Source: Agrobacterium tumefaciens (GTDB lineage: Bacteria; Pseudomonadota; Alphaproteobacteria; Rhizobiales; Rhizobiaceae). Taken from it: DNA of 64,000 bases. The notes below the pieces were generated by a model, which made no database searches, was not told the origin of the DNA, and saw nothing but the letters and a program-made list of their open reading frames with translations. Location: positions 1,178,001 to 1,242,000 of the forward strand of contig NZ_CP039888.1 in the NCBI RefSeq assembly GCF_005221325.1. The letters are read 5' to 3'. Position numbers and translations under genes: made by a program. Below, one piece after another: positions 37,721 to 46,121 of the stretch (position 1 is its first letter; the number at the start of each line of letters is the position of its first letter).

Positions 37721-39160
37721 ATGCGGTCGGCCGTAACATTCTTTCTGGATAAGGCCGAACCCATTTCAACACGCGACACCTCGAACGAATCGATCATTCC
37801 GGAGCAGGAAAAGCGCCGCGACGACATGCGCGCGGTCGTTCTTGTACCCGTTCTCAAGCAGCCGCGCGAAAGTCGTGACGCGGCGTCAGCCCCGGCAGCT
37901 CCCGGTCGATCCGTCGAAGCCAAGCTTGAGGAAGCGAAGGGTCTGGCGCTTGCCATCGATCTCGAGGTGACCCAGGGGCTCGTCGTTTCGGTCAACCAGC
38001 CGCGCCCCGCGACCCTGTTCGGAACGGGCAAGATCGAGGAAATCGGTCATCTTCTGGATGAGACCGATTCCGGCCTGGTGATTGTCGACCATCCGCTGAC
38101 GCCGGTGCAGCAGCGCAATCTCGAAAAGCAGTGGAACGCCAAGGTCATCGACCGCACCGGCCTGATCCTTGAAATCTTCGGCCGGCGTGCTTCTACCAAG
38201 GAAGGCACGCTGCAGGTCGATCTTGCGCATCTGAACTACCAGAAGGGCCGCCTCGTCAGAAGCTGGACCCACCTTGAACGCCAGCGCGGTGGTGCGGGCT
38301 TTATGGGCGGTCCGGGTGAAACCCAGATCGAGGCCGATAGACGGTTGCTGCAGGATCGCATCGTGAAACTCGAAAAGGAGCTGGAGCAGGTGGTGCGCAC
38401 CCGCCAGCTTCACCGCGCCAAGCGCCGCAAGGTGCCGCATCCGATCGTTGCGCTGGTTGGCTATACCAACGCCGGCAAATCCACGCTGTTCAACCGCATC
38501 ACCGGGGCGGGTGTTCTGGCGGAAGACATGCTGTTCGCCACACTCGACCCGACCTTGCGTCGGATGAAATTGCCGCATGGCCGAACCGTCATCCTGTCGG
38601 ATACGGTCGGTTTCATCTCCGACCTGCCGACACATCTTGTCGCCGCTTTCCGCGCGACGCTGGAAGAGGTGCTGGAAGCCGATCTTGTTCTGCATGTGCG
38701 TGACATGTCCGATCCTGATAATGCCGCCCAGTCGGCAGATGTGCTGCGCATTCTGGGTGATCTCGGCATCGACGAGAAGGAAGCCGAAAAGCGCATCATC
38801 GAGGTCTGGAACAAGGTCGATCGTCTGGAGCCGGAAGCGCACGATGCCATCATGCAGCGCGCCGAAGGCCGCTCGGATATACGCGCCGTTTCCGCAATCA
38901 CCGGCGAGGGCGTCGATGCCCTGATGGACGAGATTTCAAAGCGTCTCTCTGGTGTGCTGACGGAAACAACCGTGGTACTTTCCGTCGAGCAATTGCCGCT
39001 GATCTCCTGGGTCTACAGCAATTCCATCGTCGATAATCGTGAAGATCATGAAGACGGATCGGTTGCGCTGGATGTGCGCCTGTCGGAAGCACAGGCCGTC
39101 GAACTCGAACGGAAGCTCGGAAAGACGACCGTCCGCGAGCGGGAAGACTGGGAGCGCTGA
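37721..39160 (+). CDS. hflX: GTPase HflX
   Basis: 479 residues from the ATG at 37721; the start is uncertain, as an in-frame ATG at 37826 lies closer to the conserved part and no strong ribosome site marks either. The N-terminal HflX domain (about 75-190, VDHPLTPVQQRNLEK) and a coiled coil (about 195-235) precede the G domain, with GYTNAGKST near 247, DTVGF near 293 and NKVD near 365. The protein binds the ribosome and rescues stalled or heat-damaged subunits in characterised bacteria. The hfq-hflX order is widely conserved. Confidence 0.92.
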   Translation: MRSAVTFFLDKAEPISTRDTSNESIIPEQEKRRDDMRAVVLVPVLKQPRESRDAASAPAAPGRSVEAKLEEAKGLALAIDLEVTQGLVVSVNQPRPATLFGTGKIEEIGHLLDETDSGLVIVDHPLTPVQQRNLEKQWNAKVIDRTGLILEIFGRRASTKEGTLQVDLAHLNYQKGRLVRSWTHLERQRGGAGFMGGPGETQIEADRRLLQDRIVKLEKELEQVVRTRQLHRAKRRKVPHPIVALVGYTNAGKSTLFNRITGAGVLAEDMLFATLDPTLRRMKLPHGRTVILSDTVGFISDLPTHLVAAFRATLEEVLEADLVLHVRDMSDPDNAAQSADVLRILGDLGIDEKEAEKRIIEVWNKVDRLEPEAHDAIMQRAEGRSDIRAVSAITGEGVDALMDEISKRLSGVLTETTVVLSVEQLPLISWVYSNSIVDNREDHEDGSVALDVRLSEAQAVELERKLGKTTVREREDWER

Positions 39161-39195
39161 GCGCTTCGATGATGGTAAGTTTCCGTCATATTCGG

Positions 39196-39281
39196 CGTCA
39201 TCTTCGGGCTTGTCCCGAGGATCTGCCACGGTATTCAAAATCGATAGGCAGCAGATGCTCGGGACAGGCCCGAGCATGACG
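39196..39281. repeat. Three-stem palindromic intergenic repeat, copy C
   Basis: An 86-base element with left stem CTTCGGGCTTGTCCCGAGG, middle arms ATCTGCC / GGCAGCAGAT, and a perfect right stem GCTCGGGACAGGCCCGAGC, ending GCATGACG. Its right 25 bases are identical to those of copy A. It lies in the 197-base gap between convergent hflX and mazG; the rest of the gap shows nothing identifiable. Confidence 0.85.
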
Positions 39282-39357
39282 AAGGTGAGGTTTTCGCCCT
39301 CCATAGATAATCCTCGAAGCGCTTAGCGCTCCTGCTTTTAACGCATATCCCGAGTGG

Positions 39358-40203
39358 TCAGGACGAAACCGTATCAAGCGATCGCTCGATCCGCTTCGCC
39401 GCTTGCCACAAATCTTCCATCCTCTCGAGGCTCGCCTCTTTCAACGTTTCGCCATTGTCGCTGAGCGAAGTCTCGATGTGATTGAAACGCCTGCGGAATT
39501 TCGTATTGGTGCCACGCAGGGCATTTTCCGGATCGGCTTTGACGTGGCGGCCGATATTGACCAGCGCAAAGATCAGATCGCCGAGTTCGTCAGAGACTTT
39601 CTCCGGCTTTCCCTCCGCCAGCGCCTCCCGCAGTTCAGCGATTTCCTCCTCGATCTTGTCGAGGATGGGAGCCGGGTCCGACCAGTCGAAACCGACACGG
39701 GCGGCCTGTTCCTGCAATTTCAAAGCCTCTGTCAGCGCCGGCTGGCTGCGCTGCACGCCGCCCAGAAACCCGGCCTTGAAATCTTCGGTGATGCCCCGAC
39801 GGGCGCGGCGCTCTGCGCGCTCGCGTTTTTCCTCGGCCTTGATCTGGTCCCACTGCAGCTTGACGCTGTCAGGCGTATCGGCATCGGAGACATCGAAGAC
39901 ATGCGGATGGCGGCGGATCATCTTCGAGGTAACGGCATGCACCACGTCACCAAAGGCGAATTCACCCCGTTCCTCGGCAATGCGGGCATGGAAAACCACC
40001 TGCAGGAGAAGATCGCCCAGTTCATCGCAAAGATCGTCCATATCCTTGCGCTCGATGGCGTCGGCAACCTCATAGGCCTCTTCGATCGTATAGGGCTTGA
40101 TGGTCTCGAAGGTCTGCACGACATCCCAGGGACAGCCGGTTTCCGGCTGACGCAGCGCTTCCATGATCTCGATCAGGCGGGAAATATCCTTCGAGGCTTC
40201 CAT
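39358..40203 (-). CDS. mazG: Nucleoside triphosphate pyrophosphohydrolase MazG
   Basis: A 281-residue all-helical enzyme that removes pyrophosphate from (d)NTPs. Two MazG domains are present: the first carries EEAYEVADAI and DELGDLLLQVVFHA (about 36-70), the second EEIAELREAL and DELGDLIFALVNI (about 185-220), with the metal-binding E-x-x-E and E-x-x-D sets. GCPWDVVQTFETIKPY near the N terminus is also typical. The gene faces hflX across copy C of the repeat. Confidence 0.94.
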   Translation of the reverse strand: MEASKDISRLIEIMEALRQPETGCPWDVVQTFETIKPYTIEEAYEVADAIERKDMDDLCDELGDLLLQVVFHARIAEERGEFAFGDVVHAVTSKMIRRHPHVFDVSDADTPDSVKLQWDQIKAEEKRERAERRARRGITEDFKAGFLGGVQRSQPALTEALKLQEQAARVGFDWSDPAPILDKIEEEIAELREALAEGKPEKVSDELGDLIFALVNIGRHVKADPENALRGTNTKFRRRFNHIETSLSDNGETLKEASLERMEDLWQAAKRIERSLDTVSS

Positions 40204-40276
40204 CGTGTCTAAACCTTCGTTTTAGTTTTACGCATTGTCCGGACGGAAAACCGCTACGCAGTTTTCCTGAAATGCT

Positions 40277-40864
40277 TTAATTCAGCGGAATATCGTTGTC
40301 GCTCTTTGATGATTGGTAGCTGGTGGAAAGATCGTCATAAGCAGCCTTGATGCGGGCCGTCTGCGCCTTCAGCGCGCTTTTCAGCGGATCGTCTTCGCCT
40401 TCTACGAGGTCCGCGATGAAGAAAGAATTCCAGAAGGCATTGTTGCGACGATAACCGCCCGGTTCCAGCCCGAAAACTTCCTTGAGGATTTTCAGGTCAT
40501 GCGGGATCGCGAAAGCGTCGCGCGAATCCTCGTGGCTGAAGAAGGAATAGAAATTATCGAAGCCGGCCCAGGTGATGGCGGACATGCACATGGTGCAGGG
40601 TTCGTGGGTGGAGAGGAAAATCAGGTCCTTGGTATTCGGCTTTTCGCCCAGCTCGTAAAATCGCTTCAGCGTATGCACTTCGCCGTGCCAGAGCGGATTT
40701 TCCAGCTCATTATTGGTCTCGGCAACGACAAGCGACAGGTCCGATTTGCGCAGGATCGCCGCCCCAAAAACCTTGTTGCCGAGGCTGACGCCGCGGACCG
40801 TCAGGGGCAGGATTTCGTGTTCGATGACATCGAGGAGGCGGGCGGCGAGCGGCTGGCTGGTCAA
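40277..40864 (-). CDS. Cytidine/deoxycytidylate-type zinc deaminase family protein
   Basis: A 195-residue protein with a TTG start at 40864 preceded by GAAGGATCAG. The zinc site is HGE (about residue 60) with PCTMCM (about 92-97), the deaminase pattern where HGE stands in for the commoner HAE or CAE. The surroundings do not fit TadA well, and the C-terminal half is longer, so a nucleobase or small-molecule substrate is possible. It is downstream of nothing on its strand for 260 bases and 73 bases upstream of mazG, with which it may be co-transcribed. Confidence 0.8.
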   Translation of the reverse strand: MTSQPLAARLLDVIEHEILPLTVRGVSLGNKVFGAAILRKSDLSLVVAETNNELENPLWHGEVHTLKRFYELGEKPNTKDLIFLSTHEPCTMCMSAITWAGFDNFYSFFSHEDSRDAFAIPHDLKILKEVFGLEPGGYRRNNAFWNSFFIADLVEGEDDPLKSALKAQTARIKAAYDDLSTSYQSSKSDNDIPLN

Positions 40865-41126
40865 GGGTCTGATCCTTCGTGCCGCTTTAAGGAAAGCGGT
40901 TTTCGCATGGAGAAATCGACAGGTGATTGTCGTTCCTTGTTCGGCGTGGATATCCGCTTTGTCAAGGGATTCCGAGGGGATTCTGAGGCCCCGCCAAGGT
41001 TCGAAAAATCATTGACGGTTTGTTTTCCTCCAAAACCGGGGTCTTCGAGAAATAAAAATCCAGGTGCCGGAAAGGCTTGAATTTCTGTTTCTTCAATCTT
41101 GCGCCGCAATGCGGGATAAATGCCCA

Positions 41127-42590
41127 ATGCACAACGAACATGATTTTTCCGCTGCTGGCGACCGCCTTTCAACCTTCCCCGCTTTCTTCCGGGTCGAGGG
41201 CCGGCAGGTTGCGGTTTTCGGAAATGGCGATGAGGCCTTCGCGAAGGTAAGGCTACTCGCCAATACCAATGCGCATATCGTTGCCTATGCCGACCGGCCG
41301 GAAGCGGACTATGCACGCTATCTCCGCGAAAACGGCATCGATCACCGGGCTTTGGGTTTCACGCGCCGGCTGATTGACGGTGCGACGCTGGTGTTTGCCG
41401 CCACCGGCGACGAGATGCTGGATCGCGAAATCGTCTCCACCTCGCGCGCCTTGAAAATTCCCGCCAATGCCGTGGATCAGCCGGAATTTTGCGATTTCTT
41501 CACCCCGGCGCTTGTTGCCCGCGCGCCTGTCGCCATCGCTATCGGCACCGAAGGGGCAGGACCTGTTCTTGCCCAGATGATCCGCGCACGCATCGACCAG
41601 ATGCTGTCGCCATCGCTCGGCAAGCTCGCACGTCTTGCGGTGCAATATCGTGATGCGGCCGAGGAAAATGTGCCGAAGGGTGCCCTGCGGCGCAATTTCT
41701 GGCGGCGTTTCTTCTCCGGCGCGGTTGCGGATGCGGTCGCGGTCGGCGATACGCCGTCCGCCCGTCAGGCGGTTGATCGTCTGCTGCAATCGCCCGAACG
41801 TAGCGAAGGCCGCGTCTGGCTGGTCGGCGCAGGCCCCGGTGCGGAGGACCTGCTGACGCTGCGCGCGCAACGCGTGTTGATGGAAGCCGACGTGATCGTT
41901 TATGACGCCCTGGTGCCGCAGGCGATTGTCGATATGGGCCGCCGCGATGCCGAAAGGCTCTCCGTCGGCAAGCGCAAGGGCTGCCACAGCAAGTCGCAAA
42001 ACGATATCAATCGCTTGCTGGTGCGTCTCGGCCAGGAAGGCAAACGTGTCGTGCGCCTCAAATCCGGTGATCCGCTGGTCTATGGCCGCGCCGGTGAGGA
42101 GATGGCGGCGCTGCGCGAGGCCGGCATCGCTTATGAAATCGTGCCGGGCATCACCTCCGCCTTTGCTGCGGCTGCGGATTTCGAATTGCCGCTGACGCTG
42201 CGCGGGGTCGCTTCGTCGCTGATTTTCACCACCGGTCACGATCTGACCGGCGACGTCCTGCCGGACTGGGCGCGTCTTGCCGTTTCCGGAGCCACCATTT
42301 CCGTCTATATGGGCCGCAGCGTTGCCGCTTCGGTGGCCAAGCGGCTGATCGATGCGGGCCTTGGCGTTGAAACCACCGTTGCCGTCATCGAAAATGCCAG
42401 CCGCGCGGATCGCCGCCTGCTACATGGCACATTGAACGATCTGCCCGACCTCGAATATCGTGATGAGCTGACCGGTCCGGTCATGGTCATCATCGGTGAC
42501 GCAGTGGCGGGCGCCAATTTTGACAGATCCGAGGCGCTTGCGCTTGCAGCCAAGCCAGCGGGCCTCAAACGGGAGTATGTGAATGGTTGA
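41127..42590 (+). CDS. cysG: Siroheme synthase (uroporphyrinogen methyltransferase / precorrin-2 dehydrogenase-ferrochelatase)
   Basis: About 487 residues from the ATG at 41127; in-frame ATGs at 41109 and 41064 are alternatives. The N-terminal part (to about 195) is the NAD-dependent dehydrogenase/ferrochelatase, with VEGRQVAVFGNGDEAFAKV. The C-terminal half is the SAM methyltransferase, with VGAGPGAEDLLTLRA near 225, RLKSGDPLVYGR and YEIVPGITSAFAAAA. It makes the siroheme cofactor for the CysI-type reductase two genes downstream. Its end overlaps the next gene by eight bases. Confidence 0.94.
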   Translation: MHNEHDFSAAGDRLSTFPAFFRVEGRQVAVFGNGDEAFAKVRLLANTNAHIVAYADRPEADYARYLRENGIDHRALGFTRRLIDGATLVFAATGDEMLDREIVSTSRALKIPANAVDQPEFCDFFTPALVARAPVAIAIGTEGAGPVLAQMIRARIDQMLSPSLGKLARLAVQYRDAAEENVPKGALRRNFWRRFFSGAVADAVAVGDTPSARQAVDRLLQSPERSEGRVWLVGAGPGAEDLLTLRAQRVLMEADVIVYDALVPQAIVDMGRRDAERLSVGKRKGCHSKSQNDINRLLVRLGQEGKRVVRLKSGDPLVYGRAGEEMAALREAGIAYEIVPGITSAFAAAADFELPLTLRGVASSLIFTTGHDLTGDVLPDWARLAVSGATISVYMGRSVAASVAKRLIDAGLGVETTVAVIENASRADRRLLHGTLNDLPDLEYRDELTGPVMVIIGDAVAGANFDRSEALALAAKPAGLKREYVNG

Positions 42591-42897
42591 CAAGGTTTTG
42601 ACCGCCAATCGCCTGAGCGACGGCATTGCCGTCTGGCTCGACGCCAATGGCGAGTGGACCGAGAATCTGCAGGATGCAATCGTCGCTCGTCATGCGGAGG
42701 CGGTGGCCTCGTTCGAAGAAATCGGCAAGCGCGATTTTTCCGCCAACAGGGTCGTTGACGTCAATATCGTCGATGTCGTGGAAGAGAACGGCAAGCTTTG
42801 GCCCACGCGGCTTCGCGAGCGCATCCGCGCTGCCGGCCCGACCATGCACTATGCCACCGGCTACAAGCCGGCCGATGCAGCATTTATCGCAGTCTGA
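42583..42897 (+). CDS. DUF2849 domain-containing protein
   Basis: A 104-residue soluble protein. VLTANRLSDGIAVWLDANGEW and the later FSANRVVDVNIVDVVEENG and HYATGYKPADA match DUF2849, a small family found almost only between cysG and cysI in alphaproteobacteria. No enzyme motif is visible. Tight coupling (8-base overlap with cysG and 8-base gap to cysI) points to a role with the siroheme reductase, for example in cofactor loading or regulation. That is inference. Confidence 0.85.
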   Translation: MVDKVLTANRLSDGIAVWLDANGEWTENLQDAIVARHAEAVASFEEIGKRDFSANRVVDVNIVDVVEENGKLWPTRLRERIRAAGPTMHYATGYKPADAAFIAV

Positions 42898-42905
42898 GGA
42901 AGAAT

Positions 42906-44576
42906 ATGTACCGTTACGACGAGTTCGATCACGCATTTGTTGAAGGCCGCGTGGCGCAGTTTCGCGATCAGGTCGAGCGCCGGTTGTCCGGCGAGCTGGC
43001 CGAGGAAGCATTCAAGCCGCTGCGCCTGATGAATGGTGTCTACCTTCAGCTGCACGCCTATATGCTGCGCGTCGCCATTCCCTACGGTACGCTGAATTCC
43101 AAGCAGATGCGGATGCTGGCCCATATCGCCCGCAAATATGACCGGGGTTATGGCCATTTCACCACCCGCCAGAACATCCAATATAATTGGCCGAAGCTTT
43201 CGGATACGCCGGATATCCTATCCGAACTGGCAAGCGTGGAAATGCACGCGCTGCAGACCTCCGGCAACTGCATTCGCAACGTGACCGCTGATCATTTCGC
43301 GGGTGCTGCCGCAGACGAAGTCGCAGATCCGCGTCCCTATGCGGAAATCCTGCGTCAATGGTCTTCCGTGCATCCCGAGTTCTCCTTCCTGCCGCGCAAG
43401 TTCAAGATCGCGGTGACGGGTGCAGAGCGCGATCGTGCCGCCATTCAGGTTCATGATATCGGCCTGCATCTGAAAAAGAACGACAAGGGCGAGATCGGTT
43501 TTGCCGTTTATGTCGGCGGCGGGCAGGGCCGCACGCCGATGATCGCCAAGAAGATTCGTGACTTCCTGCCGGAAGAGGACCTTTTGTCGTACACCACGGC
43601 CGTCATGCGCGTTTATAACCTGCACGGCCGCCGCGATAACAAATACAAGGCGCGCATCAAGATCCTCGTGCATGAGACCGGTGCGGAAGAACTGGCCCGC
43701 CAAGTTGAGGTGGAATTCGCGGAACTGAAAAACACCGAGTTGAAGCTGCCTGATGCGGATATCGCTGCCATCACCGCCTATTTCGCGCCGCCGGCGCTGA
43801 CGGATCGCCCCGAAGGCTGGGAAAGTCTGGCGCGGTGGAAGCGGGCCGATGAAGGTTTTGCACGTTTTGTCGAGCAGAACGTCGCGCCGCACAAGCACCC
43901 CGATTACGGCATGGTGACGATTTCGCTGAAGCCCATCGGCGGCATTCCGGGCGACGCGACAGACGAGCAGATGGAACTCGTCGCCGATATTGCTGCCGAA
44001 TATGCCTTTGATGAAATCCGTATCAGCCACGAGCAGAACATCATCCTGCCGCATGTGGCGTTGGCCGATCTCGAGCCGGTCTATCGGGCGCTGGTGGGGG
44101 CGGGTCTTGCCACCGCCAATGCCGGGCTGATCACCGATATCATTGCCTGTCCCGGGCTGGACTATTGCGCGCTCGCCAATGCGCGCTCCATTCCGGTGGC
44201 GCAGGAGATTTCCACCCGTTTCGGTTCACCGGAGCGTCAGGCGGAAATCGGTGAACTGAAGATCAAGATTTCGGGCTGCATCAATGCCTGCGGCCACCAC
44301 CATGTCGGCCATATCGGCCTGCTGGGCGTGGAGAAAAAGGGTGCGGAACTCTACCAGATCACGCTTGGCGGATCGGGCGATGAAAACACCTCGATTGGTG
44401 AGATCATCGGTCGCGGCTTCGAGCCGGAAAAAGTGACCGACGCGGTGGAAACCATCGTCGATACCTATCTGGGCCTGCGCCTTTCGAAGGAAGAGAACTT
44501 CCTTGAAGTCTATCGCCGTGTTGGACCGCAGCCTTTCAAGAATGCGCTCTACGGTTCTGCCGCCGAAGCCGCCTGA
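42906..44576 (+). CDS. cysI: Nitrite/sulfite reductase, hemoprotein (CysI type)
   Basis: 556 residues from the ATG at 42906, which follows GAGGAAGAAT. It has the two-fold ferredoxin-like/siroheme repeat, with PYGTLNSKQMRMLA and TTRQNIQYNWPKL in the first half. The [4Fe-4S]-siroheme cysteines are C415, C421 (CPGLDYC), C458 and C462 (CINAC). With the siroheme gene upstream and no nitrate reductase here, assimilatory sulfite reduction is the likelier role. A ferredoxin-NADP reductase gene lies 0.7 kb further on and might supply electrons. Confidence 0.92.
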   Translation: MYRYDEFDHAFVEGRVAQFRDQVERRLSGELAEEAFKPLRLMNGVYLQLHAYMLRVAIPYGTLNSKQMRMLAHIARKYDRGYGHFTTRQNIQYNWPKLSDTPDILSELASVEMHALQTSGNCIRNVTADHFAGAAADEVADPRPYAEILRQWSSVHPEFSFLPRKFKIAVTGAERDRAAIQVHDIGLHLKKNDKGEIGFAVYVGGGQGRTPMIAKKIRDFLPEEDLLSYTTAVMRVYNLHGRRDNKYKARIKILVHETGAEELARQVEVEFAELKNTELKLPDADIAAITAYFAPPALTDRPEGWESLARWKRADEGFARFVEQNVAPHKHPDYGMVTISLKPIGGIPGDATDEQMELVADIAAEYAFDEIRISHEQNIILPHVALADLEPVYRALVGAGLATANAGLITDIIACPGLDYCALANARSIPVAQEISTRFGSPERQAEIGELKIKISGCINACGHHHVGHIGLLGVEKKGAELYQITLGGSGDENTSIGEIIGRGFEPEKVTDAVETIVDTYLGLRLSKEENFLEVYRRVGPQPFKNALYGSAAEAA

Positions 44577-44586
44577 GGAGATGGAT

Positions 44587-45093
44587 ATGACGAAAATCTG
44601 GACCCGCGACGGCTTTGTGGAAAACGATCCCTGGGTGATCGAAACGGAAGAAGTGAAGGCAACGGGCGAGCAAAAGCCCGTGGTGCCGTTCGCCGATTTC
44701 CTTGTCCGTGCCGCTGAAAGCAACGATATCGGCCTTGGCGTGTTTATCACGCCGGCCGACGATGTTCTCAAGCTGCAGCCATATCTCGACCGTCTCGACT
44801 TTGTCGCCATCAGCTTTCCCGCTTTCAATGACGGCCGTGGTTTCAGCCACGCGTCCTTGCTGCGCAGCCGCCTCGGTTTTACCGGCGAGGTGAGGGCGGT
44901 TGGCGATGTGCTGATCGACCAGGTGCCGCTGATGTTGCGCACCGGCTTTACCAGCTTTGCGGTGACGAACGAGACGGCGATCCGCCGCCTGTCCGAAAAT
45001 CGCCTGCCGGAAATCCCGGTCTATTACCAGCCGACGGCCCGGCCGGCGGTGGGCGGTGAGGCCTATAGCTGGCGCCGGCGTGCGTCGGCGTGA
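44587..45093 (+). CDS. DUF934 domain-containing protein (sulfur-assimilation neighbour)
   Basis: 168 residues from the ATG at 44587, which has GAGGAG six bases upstream. The family pattern appears as GLGVFITPADDVLKLQPYLDRL and VAISFPAFNDGRGFSHASLLR with GEVRAVGDVLIDQ. DUF934 proteins are habitually encoded after cysI or cysH; their function is undefined. Here it follows cysI by ten bases and ends the operon. No cysH is present between or after these genes in the window. Confidence 0.87.
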   Translation: MTKIWTRDGFVENDPWVIETEEVKATGEQKPVVPFADFLVRAAESNDIGLGVFITPADDVLKLQPYLDRLDFVAISFPAFNDGRGFSHASLLRSRLGFTGEVRAVGDVLIDQVPLMLRTGFTSFAVTNETAIRRLSENRLPEIPVYYQPTARPAVGGEAYSWRRRASA

Positions 45094-45103
45094 CACGTTG
45101 CGC

Positions 45104-45132
45104 GGAAATATGATTTTTTGATACATATTTCC
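45104..45132. promoter_or_regulatory. AT-rich 9-base palindrome after the cys operon
   Basis: GGAAATATG (45104-45112) and CATATTTCC (45124-45132) are perfect inverted arms around an 11-base T-rich spacer, 11 bases after the DUF934 stop and 109 bases before fpr. It could end the cys transcript weakly or bind a regulator of fpr. Confidence 0.42.
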
Positions 45133-45150
45133 TGAGCACATAGCAGTTGT

Positions 45151-45210
45151 GACATTCTCATGCCTTCAAACCTCGGTAAAAATGGTATAATTGCCGGGTT
45201 GGAGAATGTC
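45151..45210 (+). promoter_or_regulatory. Probable fpr promoter bracketed by a 9-base inverted repeat
   Basis: A perfect TATAAT lies at 45186-45191 with a weak -35 region near 45163-45169. It is bracketed by GACATTCTC (45151-45159) and its exact reverse complement GAGAATGTC (45202-45210), which put one arm just upstream of -35 and the other just downstream of the expected start. A third related block, ATGAGAATG, lies at 45220-45228. The arrangement suggests repressor or activator control of fpr. Confidence 0.5.
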
Positions 45211-45241
45211 GCTTACCGAATGAGAATGGACGGAACCTGAA

Positions 45242-46054
45242 ATGAACGCGCCAGCCAAGACGGAAGATTTTGCGATCAAGATACCTGATGGTGTTTACGC
45301 CGAGACGGTTTTGTCGGTGGAGCACTATACGGATCACCTGTTCCGTTTCCGCATGACGCGCCCGGCCGGTTTTCGTTTCCGCTCCGGCGAGTTCGCCATG
45401 ATCGGGCTGATGGTGGGTGAAAAACCTGTATACCGCGCCTATTCCATCGCCAGCCCGGCCTGGGACGAGGAACTGGAATTCTTCTCGATCAAGGTTCCGG
45501 ACGGCCCGCTGACCTCGCATCTTCAGGCGATCAAGCCCGGCGATACCGTGCTGATGCGCAAGAAGCCGACGGGTACGCTGGTTCTGGATGCGCTGACACC
45601 GGGCAGGCGTCTCTACATGTTCTCGACCGGAACCGGCATCGCCCCTTTCGCGAGCCTCATCCGCGATCCCGAGACCTATGAAAAGTTCGAAGAAGTCATC
45701 CTCACCCACACCTGCCGTGACGTGGCCGAGCTGAAATACGGCTTCGATCTGGTCGAGGAAATCCGCAACCATGAATTCCTGAACGAGATCGTCGGCGATA
45801 AGCTCAAGCACTATGCGACGGTCACGCGTGAGGATTATCCCTTCAAGGGCCGTATCACCACACTGATCGAAAACGGCAAGCTGTTTGCCGATCTCGGTGT
45901 GCCGGCACTCGATCCAGCAATCGATCGCGGCATGATCTGCGGTTCCTCGGCGATGTTGAAGGACACCAAGGAACTGCTTGAAAAGGCTGGCCTTAACGAA
46001 GGCGCCAACAATAAGCCCGCCGAGTTCGTGATCGAACGCGCTTTCGTCGGCTGA
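45242..46054 (+). CDS. fpr: Ferredoxin-NADP+ reductase
   Basis: A 270-residue flavoprotein of the bacterial FPR subclass. The FAD site is RAYSIASPAWDEEL (about 65-78), with GPLTSHL following. The NADP site starts STGTGIAPFASLIRD near 131, and the protein ends ERAFVG, close to the AFVxxK/G ending typical of this subclass. It moves electrons between NADPH and ferredoxin or flavodoxin, often in oxidative stress or for siroheme reductases. It is transcribed alone, with its own promoter and terminator. Confidence 0.95.
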   Translation: MNAPAKTEDFAIKIPDGVYAETVLSVEHYTDHLFRFRMTRPAGFRFRSGEFAMIGLMVGEKPVYRAYSIASPAWDEELEFFSIKVPDGPLTSHLQAIKPGDTVLMRKKPTGTLVLDALTPGRRLYMFSTGTGIAPFASLIRDPETYEKFEEVILTHTCRDVAELKYGFDLVEEIRNHEFLNEIVGDKLKHYATVTREDYPFKGRITTLIENGKLFADLGVPALDPAIDRGMICGSSAMLKDTKELLEKAGLNEGANNKPAEFVIERAFVG

Positions 46055-46077
46055 ATGCCTGACAGACGATGAGATTT

Positions 46078-46103
46078 AAGGAGGCCGTCAGGCCTCCTTT
46101 TTG
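46078..46103 (+). terminator. Rho-independent terminator of fpr
   Basis: AAGGAGGCC (46078-46086) and GGCCTCCTT (46091-46099) form a perfect nine-pair stem with a GTCA loop, continuing into TTTTTG. It begins 23 bases after the fpr stop. Confidence 0.93.
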
Positions 46104-46121
46104 TTTGCGCCTTCAATGCCG

